From positions 295,438 through 359,437 of the forward strand of contig UEIJ01000024.1 in NCBI GenBank assembly GCA_900470195.1: DNA of 64,000 bases. The letters are read 5' to 3'. Positions 47,738-55,678 of the stretch are shown one piece after another (position 1 is the stretch's first letter; every line of letters begins with the position of its first letter). A model generated the notes under the pieces. That model saw only the letters and a program-made list of their open reading frames with translations. It was not told where the DNA came from and searched no databases. Source of the DNA: Hyphomicrobiales bacterium. GTDB taxonomy: Bacteria > Pseudomonadota > Alphaproteobacteria > Rhizobiales > Rhizobiaceae. A program made the position numbers and the translations under genes.

Positions 47738-48751
47738 ATGAAGGCTGTGCGGCTCTATGCGGCGAAGGATTTGCGGGTCGAGACAATCGACCCGCCTGCG
47801 ACGCTTGAGCCGGGCTGGGTCCGGCTCAAAGTGTCGGCTGCGGGCATCTGCGGCTCTGACCTGCATAATTTCATGACCGGTCAGTGGATCAGCCGCTCGC
47901 CCTCTGTCGCAGGCCACGAATTTGCGGGCGTCGTGACCGAAACCGGCGCTGGCGTGATCGGTTTCAAACCGGGCGATACGGTCATCGCCGATTCCCGCTA
48001 CTGGTGCGGCGAATGCCCGTCCTGCAAGAGCGGCAGGCAGAATGTGTGCGAAACGCTCGGTTTCATCGGTGAAGTCTGCGATGGCGGTTTTGCCGAGGAG
48101 ACGGCGCTTCCCGCACGGCTTCTCGTTCATTACGATCAGGCCATCAACCCCGTGGTCGCCGCCATGGGCGAGCCGCTTTCGGTGGCGCTGCACGCCATCC
48201 GCAAGCAGCGCGTTCCATCCGGCGAAGCCGTTCTCGTTGTGGGCTGCGGGCCGATCGGCGGGCTTGCGGCGCTGCTGCTCTCCCGCCTGCATGACGGTCC
48301 GGTGCTGGTCTGCGACCGCAACGACCAGCGCACCAAACTCGTTTCAACTGTCACCGGCGCAATCAAGGTGCCCCTCGACAAGACGGCTATCGAAGCTGCA
48401 CTCGACGGCCAGCCAATCCGTTATGCCATCGATGCCACCGGCAATATCAATGTTCTCAAGGCTACGCTCGACGTGCTTTCGGGCGGCGGTTCGCTGGCAC
48501 TGGTGGGTATTTCCCATGGCAGGATCGAGCTTGATCCGAACATTCTGGTCGAGGGGGAATTCAGCCTGATCGGCTGTCACGCCTATCAGGATGAATTGCC
48601 GGAAATCGCAAAGCTGCTACCCGATCTTGAGGCGCAGCTGCTGCGGCTTGTCGACCGGGAAATTTCGCTTGACGAAGTACCGGACGCCTATGCCCGGCTG
48701 ATAGCCGGCGAGGCGAACGGCCTCAAAACGATTATCCGTCCGGGAATGTGA
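47738..48751 (+). CDS. hpsP: Zinc alcohol dehydrogenase, HpsP-like (L-idonate dehydrogenase family)
   Basis: 337-residue medium-chain dehydrogenase. The catalytic zinc ligands are in GICGSDLHNF (Cys38) and GHEFAG (His-Glu), the structural zinc site is CGECPSCKSGRQNVC (about residues 89-103), and the NAD fold is VVGCGPIGGLAALL. In DHPS users HpsP acts with HpsO to interconvert the enantiomers by way of the ketone. It starts 21 bases after hpsN and ends the operon. L-idonate or sorbitol dehydrogenase activity is the alternative if the operon serves another polyol. Confidence 0.62.
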   Translation: MKAVRLYAAKDLRVETIDPPATLEPGWVRLKVSAAGICGSDLHNFMTGQWISRSPSVAGHEFAGVVTETGAGVIGFKPGDTVIADSRYWCGECPSCKSGRQNVCETLGFIGEVCDGGFAEETALPARLLVHYDQAINPVVAAMGEPLSVALHAIRKQRVPSGEAVLVVGCGPIGGLAALLLSRLHDGPVLVCDRNDQRTKLVSTVTGAIKVPLDKTAIEAALDGQPIRYAIDATGNINVLKATLDVLSGGGSLALVGISHGRIELDPNILVEGEFSLIGCHAYQDELPEIAKLLPDLEAQLLRLVDREISLDEVPDAYARLIAGEANGLKTIIRPGM

Positions 48752-48842
48752 CGGCGCCCGCTACAAGCCTGAAATAACTGGATAATCAAGCCCACTCCAT
48801 AGCCATCACATTTATCTGATCCGGTGTTTTTCACGGGCTGTG

Positions 48843-48878
48843 TTGACATTCGCCGCTTCTCGTAACATCAATTGTTAC
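48843..48878 (+). promoter_or_regulatory. Promoter and 6-5-6 operator of the rrf2 unit
   Basis: TTGACA (48843-48848) is followed after 17 bases by CATCAA (48866-48871) as a possible -10. GTAACA TCAAT TGTTAC (48862-48878) is a perfect dyad over the -10 and ends directly at the ATG. It is a likely autoregulatory site and leaves no room for a ribosome binding site. Confidence 0.55.
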
Positions 48879-49343
48879 ATGAAAAGAGACAGCAAACTAT
48901 CGGGCGTCCTGCACGTCCTTCTCCACATGGCGGAACATAAAGGGCCGGTCACGTCGGAGGTTCTTGCCAGAGCCATGACCACCAATCCCGTCGTCGTCAG
49001 GCGCGTGATGGGTGGCCTGCGCGAGCAAGGCTATGTCCGCTCGGAAAAGGGACATGGCGGCGGCTGGGAGATCGCCTGCGATCTCAACAAGGTGACGCTG
49101 CGCGACATTTACGAGGCCATCGGGGAACCGACACTTCTGGCCATGGGCAACCGAACGGAAATGCCGGGCTGCCTAGTGGAGCAGGCGGTCAACGCTTCGC
49201 TCGACAAGGCATTCTTAGACGCCGAAAAACTGCTTCTGGAACGTTTTGGCGAGGTCACGCTCGCCATGCTGAGCGCGGATTTTCATCAACGCGCGCTGGA
49301 GCGCGGCGTAACATTCGATCTGGAGAGCAATCATGCGTCATGA
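48879..49343 (+). CDS. Rrf2 family transcriptional regulator
   Basis: 154-residue winged-helix regulator. The N-terminal part (LSGVLHVLLHMAEHKGPVTSEVLARAMTTNPVVVRRVMGGLREQGYV, then EKGHGGGWEIA) matches the Rrf2 fold. Only two cysteines exist (IAC and MPGC), fewer than the three that bind iron-sulfur clusters in IscR/NsrR, so a different sensing mode is likely. The start at 48879 immediately follows a palindrome; the upstream in-frame Met would need the promoter region as coding. It overlaps the flavoprotein gene by 11 bases, so they are co-translated. Confidence 0.9.
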   Translation: MKRDSKLSGVLHVLLHMAEHKGPVTSEVLARAMTTNPVVVRRVMGGLREQGYVRSEKGHGGGWEIACDLNKVTLRDIYEAIGEPTLLAMGNRTEMPGCLVEQAVNASLDKAFLDAEKLLLERFGEVTLAMLSADFHQRALERGVTFDLESNHAS

Positions 49344-50226
49344 TGCAATCATTATCGGCGGCAGCTTCGCCGGCCTGTCGGCTGCAACCTATCTGGCGCG
49401 CGGCAGACGATCCGTCCGTGTGATCGACGCCGGAAAGCCGCGCAATCGTTTTGCTGAACATTCGCATGGCTTTCTTGCGCAGGACGGCAGCAACCCGGTC
49501 GCCATGCTGGAAACCGCGAAAGCGCAGGTCGAAGCCTATCCGACCGTGACCTTCACACAAGGGAAAGCCGTTTCCGGCAGCGGCGAAATCGACAATTTTA
49601 CGGTCGAACTCGATAGCGGCGAGATCGTCGAGGGGCGGCGTTTGATTCTCGCTTTCGGCATATCGGACGAGCTTCCCGACATTCCGGGCCTCGCGGAGCG
49701 ATGGGGCAATACTGTCATTCATTGTCCCTATTGCCACGGCTATGAATTCAGCGACCGCCAGCTCGGCGTTCTCAATCTGTCACCAATGTCGGTGCATCAG
49801 GCCATGCTGATTTCCGAATGGGGACCGACGACCTTTTTCATCGATAATGGACTGGAGCCGGACGCAGAGGCATTCGCAGAACTGGAACGGCGGGGCGTGA
49901 AGATTGAACGCAGCCCGGTCCGCGCGCTGCGCGGCGAGGGGAGCGATCTTTCGCAGGTCGAGCTTGAAGACGGGCGACTGGTGCCGGTCGATGCGCTCTA
50001 CATCGGCCCCCGCAATCGCCTGAACAGCGATATTGCCGACACGTTCGGCTGCGCGCTGGACGAACTGCCGCTCGGCAGGACGATACAGACAGACGGGCTG
50101 AAGACGACGACGGTGCCGGGCATTTTCGCAGCAGGTGATATTACCCGCGGTGCGCACAGCGTCGCCTGGTCGGTGGCCGATGGCGTGACGGCGGGAACTG
50201 CGGCGCATCGCTCTCTGGTGTTCTAG
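49333..50226 (+). CDS. Thioredoxin reductase-like NAD(P)/FAD oxidoreductase
   Basis: 297-residue flavoprotein. FAD motif IIGGSFAGLSAATYLARG (about residues 7-24), redox cysteines Cys131-Cys134 in HCPYCHGYE, and C-terminal FAAGDITRG are those of the low-molecular-weight thioredoxin reductase family. The central NADPH domain lacks the classical GGGDSA fingerprint (LNLSPMSVHQA instead), which makes NADPH use doubtful. A ferredoxin or other electron donor, or use as an oxidase, is possible. Coupled to the Rrf2 gene by overlap. Confidence 0.9.
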   Translation: MRHDAIIIGGSFAGLSAATYLARGRRSVRVIDAGKPRNRFAEHSHGFLAQDGSNPVAMLETAKAQVEAYPTVTFTQGKAVSGSGEIDNFTVELDSGEIVEGRRLILAFGISDELPDIPGLAERWGNTVIHCPYCHGYEFSDRQLGVLNLSPMSVHQAMLISEWGPTTFFIDNGLEPDAEAFAELERRGVKIERSPVRALRGEGSDLSQVELEDGRLVPVDALYIGPRNRLNSDIADTFGCALDELPLGRTIQTDGLKTTTVPGIFAAGDITRGAHSVAWSVADGVTAGTAAHRSLVF

Positions 50227-50381
50227 CTGCAGGGCCTATCAGTTTGTTGCATTCCAGCTACATTGGCGCTGCCGTCTGCGACTGTCATATATCAGCCTCT
50301 TGCTAACGCGCTCCAGTCCTGCAAATTCAGCGTTCGTGGTCCATCCCGCTTCAAGGGTTCCTGGACCGGATCGGGGAATCC

Positions 50382-51281
50382 ATGAACACCGGGTCAGTCA
50401 GTTCAAGACCGCTTGCAGGCATTGCCCTTGCTTGCGGTGGCTACGCTTGTTTCGCCCTTCAGGACGCAATGGTGAAATGGCTCGTCGCGACCTATCAGGT
50501 GCCGCAGATTTTGTTCATGCGCAGTCTGGTGATCGTGCTCATAACCGGCGTGCTGATCCGCTATCACCGCCATCCGTCGATTTTCAAAAGCCCTTATCGC
50601 AACACCATCGTGCTCCGTGCCGGGTTGATGCTTGGCGCGTGGCTGCTGTTCTATAATGCGGCTCGCCACCTTGAGCTGGCGGAACTGACAACGCTCTATT
50701 TCTCCGCGCCGATCATGGTCATGTTCCTGTCGATCCTCGTGCTGAAAGAGAAGATCGGGCCGGGGAGGTGGGTCGCCTGCGCCATCGGTTTCGTTGGCGT
50801 AACGGTTGCTGCAAACCCGACCCACTCGCCCAATCTCATTCCCGCTGCCATGTGTATCGTGGCGGGTTTCTGCTGGGCTTGGAGCACCATCCTGATCCGG
50901 CTTGTCAGCCGCAGCGAAACCACGATGACGCAGATGTATGCAACCAGCCTGCTGTTCGGTTTGGCCTGCGCGCTATCCTTTCCATGGACATGGCAGAACC
51001 CCGACCTTTCGGGCTGGCTTCTGATGATTTGTCTCGGTCTTGTATCGACCCTCGGCCAGTTCCTTCTTTACGAAGGATTTCGCCATGCGCCCGCCTCGGC
51101 GCTGGCGCCTGTGGAATATAGCGGGCTCATCTGGGCCTTCATCTACGGCTACCTGATCTGGGCGGAGGTTCCGGCGGCAAATGTGTTTGCCGGCGCATTC
51201 CTGATCGTGCTGGCAAGCCTGCTGCTCATCGCATGGGAACAGCGCCAGGCAAACTTGCGCAAGCGCCGCGCGCCCTGTTGA
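50382..51281 (+). CDS. DMT superfamily transporter (EamA/RhaT family)
   Basis: 299-residue exporter-type protein with ten hydrophobic segments arranged as two EamA repeats (from about residue 12 and from about 150). The second half keeps FLLYEGFRHAPASALAPVEYSGLIWAFIYGYLIW, the typical EamA end. It is a single gene in the plus direction, 7 bases from the convergent PACE gene. Substrates in this family are mostly metabolites or amino acids. Confidence 0.92.
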   Translation: MNTGSVSSRPLAGIALACGGYACFALQDAMVKWLVATYQVPQILFMRSLVIVLITGVLIRYHRHPSIFKSPYRNTIVLRAGLMLGAWLLFYNAARHLELAELTTLYFSAPIMVMFLSILVLKEKIGPGRWVACAIGFVGVTVAANPTHSPNLIPAAMCIVAGFCWAWSTILIRLVSRSETTMTQMYATSLLFGLACALSFPWTWQNPDLSGWLLMICLGLVSTLGQFLLYEGFRHAPASALAPVEYSGLIWAFIYGYLIWAEVPAANVFAGAFLIVLASLLLIAWEQRQANLRKRRAPC

Positions 51282-51288
51282 CGAGAGG

Positions 51289-51723
51289 TCAAACCGCGTG
51301 CGCGGTCTGACCGACCGGCAGCGGGAACAGCTTGTCATACGCGATGTTGAACACAAACGCATAGACCAGATAGAAGACGACAATCGCTATATCCATCACA
51401 AGGGCGGTAATCAGCGAGATTCCCAGATACCGGGCGATGAACGGGATCAGAAGCACGATCAATCCGCCTTCAAAAAGGATGGCGTGCAGCACCCGCACGA
51501 TCATGCTCTTATCGACGCTGCCGGTGAAGCGCAGCATCGCCTTGTCGAAGCCCAGATTGAACAGAAAATTCCAGACGGTCGCGGTCGTTGCGGAAACAAG
51601 ACCGATTATGCCCATGTCTGCTGCGGGCTTGTCCAGTATGATGGCGGAACCGGGTATGAAGATCGCCAGTCCGATGATTTCGAACATCGTCGCGTGGCGG
51701 ACACGGTCCATAAAACTGCGCAT
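51289..51723 (-). CDS. PACE family efflux pump (AceI-like)
   Basis: 144-residue four-helix membrane protein made of two BTP repeats. Glu15 in MFEIIGLAIFIP sits at the position of the essential Glu15 of Acinetobacter AceI, and the second repeat reads HAILFEGGLIVLLIPFIA. PACE pumps export biocides such as chlorhexidine and, physiologically, short diamines. The LysR gene diverges from it, the arrangement known for AceI-AceR. Confidence 0.92.
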   Translation of the reverse strand: MRSFMDRVRHATMFEIIGLAIFIPGSAIILDKPAADMGIIGLVSATTATVWNFLFNLGFDKAMLRFTGSVDKSMIVRVLHAILFEGGLIVLLIPFIARYLGISLITALVMDIAIVVFYLVYAFVFNIAYDKLFPLPVGQTAHAV

Positions 51724-51790
51724 TTCCTTTAATCCCTATTGTTAATGCGCATCCTTCTATCTTATTTTGGCAAGGAGAAAAGTTAGGTAT

Positions 51791-51807
51791 TATCTGGATT
51801 TCAGATA
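51791..51807. promoter_or_regulatory. LysR operator candidate in the PACE/lysR gap
   Basis: TATCTG GATTT CAGATA is a perfect dyad containing T-N11-A and ends one base before the lysR ATG. It lies 67 bases upstream of the divergent PACE start, so one site could control both. Confidence 0.6.
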
Positions 51808-51808
51808 G

Positions 51809-52687
51809 ATGAGCATTGAATTGGAACAACTCGAAGCCTTTGTGGCCTCGGCGGACCACGGCTCGTTCTCGGCGGCGGCGCGCTATTTGCGCAAGGCTCA
51901 GTCTGCCGTCAGCACTCTGGTTTCCTCGCTGGAGGACGATCTCGACGTCAAGCTGTTCAGCCGCGCCTCCCGCAATCCGGTGCTGACGGAGGCCGGAGCG
52001 CGGCTGTTGCCGGAAGCGCGTCTGCTGCTTGCCCGGCGGGAACATCTGATTTCAGTTGCCAGAAATTTCGGCGATCATGTTGAAAGCCGTCTGGTCGTCG
52101 CAATCGACGAGCTTTATCCCGAACCGGCCATCGCGACCTTGTTCGCAGCTTTTGCGCAGGAATTTCCGCATGTCGAGCTTGAGCTGAAGTTTCCGCCCTC
52201 AACCGCGATAAGCGGGCTTGTGCTGGAAGGAAAGGCGGACCTCGGCGTCATGTGGCGTGCCGAACAGATGCCGGATGAACTGGGCTTCCATACGATCGGC
52301 TGGGTGCCTCTGGTGCTGGTCTGCGGGCGAGACCATCCGCTGGCTCATACTGCCGTCAGCTGGGAAGATTTGCGGTCATTTCGCCAGATCATGGCGCGAA
52401 AACACAGCGATACGGCTGAAAGCCGCCGTCTGCGGGTGGGTGCCGAGGTCTGGTGGGTGGAAAGCCACTGGGTCATCCTGCAAATCCTCACGCGAGGGAT
52501 CGGCTGGGCGTTCATTCCCGAACATATCCTGCAGGATTCACCGCTGGCGCCGGAACTCGTCATTCCCAAACTGCAATTCGACGAAGGTGCGCATCCCGTC
52601 GCGCTGGAGCTGATCTGGAACAAGCGGCGGCGGCAGGGGCCAGCGGCCCAATGGCTGCAGGAGCGCTTCGCCAAAAACCGCTTTTAA
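51809..52687 (+). CDS. LysR family regulator, AceR-like by context
   Basis: 292-residue regulator: winged helix (LEQLEAFVASADHGSFSAAARYLRKAQSAVSTLVSSLEDDL, residues 5-45) and a periplasmic-binding-like effector domain from about residue 90. The site before the ATG is poor and overlaps a dyad. It is divergent from the PACE pump. Assignment as the pump's regulator comes from position only. Confidence 0.9.
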   Translation: MSIELEQLEAFVASADHGSFSAAARYLRKAQSAVSTLVSSLEDDLDVKLFSRASRNPVLTEAGARLLPEARLLLARREHLISVARNFGDHVESRLVVAIDELYPEPAIATLFAAFAQEFPHVELELKFPPSTAISGLVLEGKADLGVMWRAEQMPDELGFHTIGWVPLVLVCGRDHPLAHTAVSWEDLRSFRQIMARKHSDTAESRRLRVGAEVWWVESHWVILQILTRGIGWAFIPEHILQDSPLAPELVIPKLQFDEGAHPVALELIWNKRRRQGPAAQWLQERFAKNRF

Positions 52688-52710
52688 ACATTCGACGAAC
52701 GGCATGCGAA

Positions 52711-52731
52711 GGGCAGGGGTTGGCCCTGCCC
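52711..52731. other. Hairpin between convergent lysR and ABC operon
   Basis: GGGCAGGG (52711-52718) and CCCTGCCC (52724-52731) form a perfect stem with a five-base loop. No T run on the plus side. It could terminate both convergent transcripts weakly. Confidence 0.5.
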
Positions 52732-52740
52732 AAAGCGCGT

Positions 52741-53781
52741 TTATACCTTTGCGGCTTCCACGAAGCGCGGATCGAAAGTCTGGGCGAATGAGATATCCGC
52801 ATTCGCCAGTTCCGGATCGAGGGCTTTCAGCATTTCAAACAGGCTCTTGAAGCCGTCTTCCGCAATCAGGCCCTTTTCGGAATACATGGCGCGGGATTTC
52901 TCGAAGCCGGTTTTATAAAGCTCGCGGTCGCCCAGCAGATAGTCTTCCGGCACAGCATCAGCCACTTCGTCGGCGGAAGCCTTGTGAATCCAGTTCAGCG
53001 ACTTGACGAATGCGTTGACGACGCGCTGCGTCGTGACCGGATTTGCATCGATGAAGCTCTGCTGCACATAGACGGTCGCTGCCGGATTGGTGCCGCCGAA
53101 AAGCTGGCGGGTGCCTTCTTCCGTGCGCGTATCCAGAAGCAGCGTGATGTCGCCGTCCACTTCCAGGCGCGTGATCACCGGATCGAGATGGACGAGGGCG
53201 GCAATCTCGCCCTTCTTGATGGCTGCGACAGCACTCGCACCGCCGCCGACACCGATGATCGAAGCGGCATCTTCGGCAAGGCCGTTCTTGATGAGCGCAT
53301 ATTGCAGCAAGAGCGAGGTCGATGAGCCGGGTGCCGTGACGCCGACATTCTGGCCCTTGAGATCGGCAATCGTCTTGATCTCACCGGCAAGGTCCTTGCG
53401 CACGCCGATGCAGATGCCCGGAAAGCGTCCGAGCTCGCAGACGGCCTTGATGTCCTGTCCCTTGTTCTGCATGCGAATGGTGTGTTCGTATGCGCCGGTG
53501 ACAACATCGACCGAACCGCCGATCAGCGCCTGCAACGACTTCGCGCCGCCGCCGAAATCATTGATGGTTGCCTTGATGCCTTCTTCCTCGAAGAAGCCCT
53601 TGCGCTCGGCGATGGTAAGCGGAAGGTAGTAAAAGAGCGGCTTGCCGCCGACACCGAACATCAGCTCCGGCTTTTCCGGCGTCGCGGATGCGTCCTGCGC
53701 ATAAGCCGGCAGGCGCGAGGCGATGCCCGCAAGCCCGAAGGCGGCTGCGCCCAGCAATATATCTCTACGTGTTGTCCTCAT
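52741..53781 (-). CDS. NMT1/NitT-TauT type ABC substrate-binding protein (system 1)
   Basis: 346-residue periplasmic binding protein. TRRDILLGAAAFGLAGIASRLPAYAQ is a twin-arginine signal peptide, and the mature domain includes LTIAERKGFFEEEGIKATINDFGGGAKSLQALIGGSVDV, typical of the nitrate/taurine/sulfonate/pyrimidine-precursor group. The C-terminal TFDPRFVEAAKV is typical too. Third gene of an ATPase-permease-binding protein operon. Ligand unknown. Confidence 0.9.
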   Translation of the reverse strand: MRTTRRDILLGAAAFGLAGIASRLPAYAQDASATPEKPELMFGVGGKPLFYYLPLTIAERKGFFEEEGIKATINDFGGGAKSLQALIGGSVDVVTGAYEHTIRMQNKGQDIKAVCELGRFPGICIGVRKDLAGEIKTIADLKGQNVGVTAPGSSTSLLLQYALIKNGLAEDAASIIGVGGGASAVAAIKKGEIAALVHLDPVITRLEVDGDITLLLDTRTEEGTRQLFGGTNPAATVYVQQSFIDANPVTTQRVVNAFVKSLNWIHKASADEVADAVPEDYLLGDRELYKTGFEKSRAMYSEKGLIAEDGFKSLFEMLKALDPELANADISFAQTFDPRFVEAAKV

Positions 53782-53801
53782 GGTTTCCTCCTTGAATCCT
53801 C

Positions 53802-54590
53802 TTAACCGTTGTGTCCGGCAGCTTTCGGACGCCAGACAAGCAGGCGCGCTTCGACGATGGACACGATCCAGTCGATCACCAGCACGAATGCCGTCAGCAC
53901 CAGCATGCCGGCAAAGACGCCGGTAACATCGAACACGCCTTCCGCCTGATGGATCAGGTAGCCGAGACCCGCCGACGAGCCCAGATATTCACCGACGACC
54001 GCGCCAACGACGGCAAAGCCGACAGCCGTATGCAGGCTTGAGAACATCCACGACAGCGCCGATGGCAGATAGACATTGCGCAGGAGCTGGCGCTCGTTCA
54101 TGCCGAGCATACGCGCATTGGCAAGCACGGTCTGGTTCACTTCCTTCACGCCCTGATAGACGTTGAAGAAGACGATGAAGAAGACCAGCGAAACGCCGAG
54201 CGCCACCTTCGACCAGATGCCGAGGCCGAGCCAGAGCGCAAAGATCGGCGCCAGCACGACGCGCGGCAGCGAATTGGCGGCCTTCACATAAGGGTCGAAA
54301 ATCGCGGCGAGCAGGGGCTTGCGGGCGAACCAGAACCCGATCAGCACACCGCCGATCGAGCCAATGGCGAAGGCCAGCATGGCTTCAAGCAGGGTGATGC
54401 CGAGATGATACCAGATGGTTGCATCGGCAAACCATTTATAGATGCGCTGCGCCACATCGCCCGGCGTGGCAAAGAAGAATTTCGCCTTGGCCGGATTGCC
54501 CAGAAGATGGGTCGCGGTGAAGAGGTGCCAGACCAGAATGACGGCGACAGCCACGCTGAGCTGCGCCAGAAACAGCATAGGCTTTTTCAT
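53802..54590 (-). CDS. ABC transporter permease, NitT/TauT type (system 1)
   Basis: 262-residue SsuC/TauC-like permease. Hydrophobic segments start at LAQLSVAVAVILVWHLF (about residues 8-24), and the EAA-like loop is LANARMLGMNERQLLRNVYLPSALSW. The ATG at 54590 overlaps the ATPase stop by four bases, and 20 bases separate it from the binding protein. Confidence 0.92.
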   Translation of the reverse strand: MKKPMLFLAQLSVAVAVILVWHLFTATHLLGNPAKAKFFFATPGDVAQRIYKWFADATIWYHLGITLLEAMLAFAIGSIGGVLIGFWFARKPLLAAIFDPYVKAANSLPRVVLAPIFALWLGLGIWSKVALGVSLVFFIVFFNVYQGVKEVNQTVLANARMLGMNERQLLRNVYLPSALSWMFSSLHTAVGFAVVGAVVGEYLGSSAGLGYLIHQAEGVFDVTGVFAGMLVLTAFVLVIDWIVSIVEARLLVWRPKAAGHNG

Positions 54591-55432
54591 TTCTTTTCCC
54601 CGCTCGTCTGCTGATAACCCTTGAGAACCTCTTCCTTGAGCGCACTCCATATTTCGCGGTGAATTTCGTGAAACTTGTCGTCGAGGCGTATTTCGGAAAT
54701 TTCGCGCGGGCGGGCGAGGGGGATCTTATATTCCGCCATGATGCGGGCACGCGGCCCCGCGGACATGATGACGACGCGATCCGCCAGCGCAATCGCCTCT
54801 TCCAGATCGTGTGTCACGAACATGACCGCCTTCTTGTCCTGAGACCACAGGTCCAGCAGAAGATCGCCCATGATGACGCGGGTTTGGGCATCAAGCGGAC
54901 CGAAGGGTTCATCCATCAGCAGATATTTCGGATTGCGGATCAGCACCTGCGCAAGGCCGACGCGCTTGCGCTGCCCGCCCGACAGCATATGCGGATAGCG
55001 GTCGCCGAAACTTGCAAGGCCGACGCGACCCAGCCACTCACGGGCCTGTTCGCGCGCCTGGGCTCTCGGTGTCCCTGCAATTTCCAGCCCAATGGAAACA
55101 TTGTCCAGCACGGTCTTCCAGGGCATGAGAGCATCCTGCTGGAAGAGATAACCTGCCTTGCGATTGAGGCCCTGCAGCCGCTGGCCGCTGATTTCCACGG
55201 TGCCGCTGGCGGGCACGAGAAGCCCTGCAACGGCATTGAGCAAGGTGGATTTTCCGCAACCTGTCGGGCCGACAATCGCAACGAATTCGTTTTCGGCAAC
55301 GTCCAGATTGCTTTCCGCGACAGCATCGAAGCGCCCGCCATTGGCAAGCTTGAACGAAATCTGCACATCTTTCAGTGCGATTGCTGTCTTTCTTGTCTCT
55401 TCCGGTTGAATACGGCTTGGTTCGGCGCTCAT
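54587..55432 (-). CDS. ABC transporter ATP-binding protein, NitT/TauT type (system 1)
   Basis: 281-residue ATPase of the SsuB/TauB type. Walker A GPTGCGKST (about residues 55-63), signature LSGGQRKRVGLAQVL, Walker B KYLLMDEPFGPLDAQT and switch VTHDLEEA are complete. First gene of its operon. The substrate group is inferred from the family only. Confidence 0.93.
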   Translation of the reverse strand: MSAEPSRIQPEETRKTAIALKDVQISFKLANGGRFDAVAESNLDVAENEFVAIVGPTGCGKSTLLNAVAGLLVPASGTVEISGQRLQGLNRKAGYLFQQDALMPWKTVLDNVSIGLEIAGTPRAQAREQAREWLGRVGLASFGDRYPHMLSGGQRKRVGLAQVLIRNPKYLLMDEPFGPLDAQTRVIMGDLLLDLWSQDKKAVMFVTHDLEEAIALADRVVIMSAGPRARIMAEYKIPLARPREISEIRLDDKFHEIHREIWSALKEEVLKGYQQTSGEKK

Positions 55433-55583
55433 CGCTCGTCACATCCGGTGAACTGACGATGTGCTTTGCCATAACGGCTCATATATCCGCTCCTCTTCGG
55501 GGTAGCGCCTCATGAAAGGGGGAACGGACAAGATACGTGACCTTATCCGCCTGGGTGAGACGCAAAAATCTGCGATAGAGTCC

Positions 55584-55667
55584 TTTCGTATAACGTCCCG
55601 GCAAGAACATGCAACGAAAAGCGGACGTCGCGTTTCAAACTATCGACAATAATAAGTCTATACGAAA
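55584..55667. promoter_or_regulatory. Inverted TTTCGTATA pair upstream of system 1
   Basis: TTTCGTATA (55584-55592) and its exact complement TATACGAAA (55659-55667) flank a 66-base interval in the gap between the two ABC operons. It also contains GTCTATAC, a HutC-like half pattern. Possible operator pair. Confidence 0.35.
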
Positions 55668-55678
55668 TATTATTGCGG

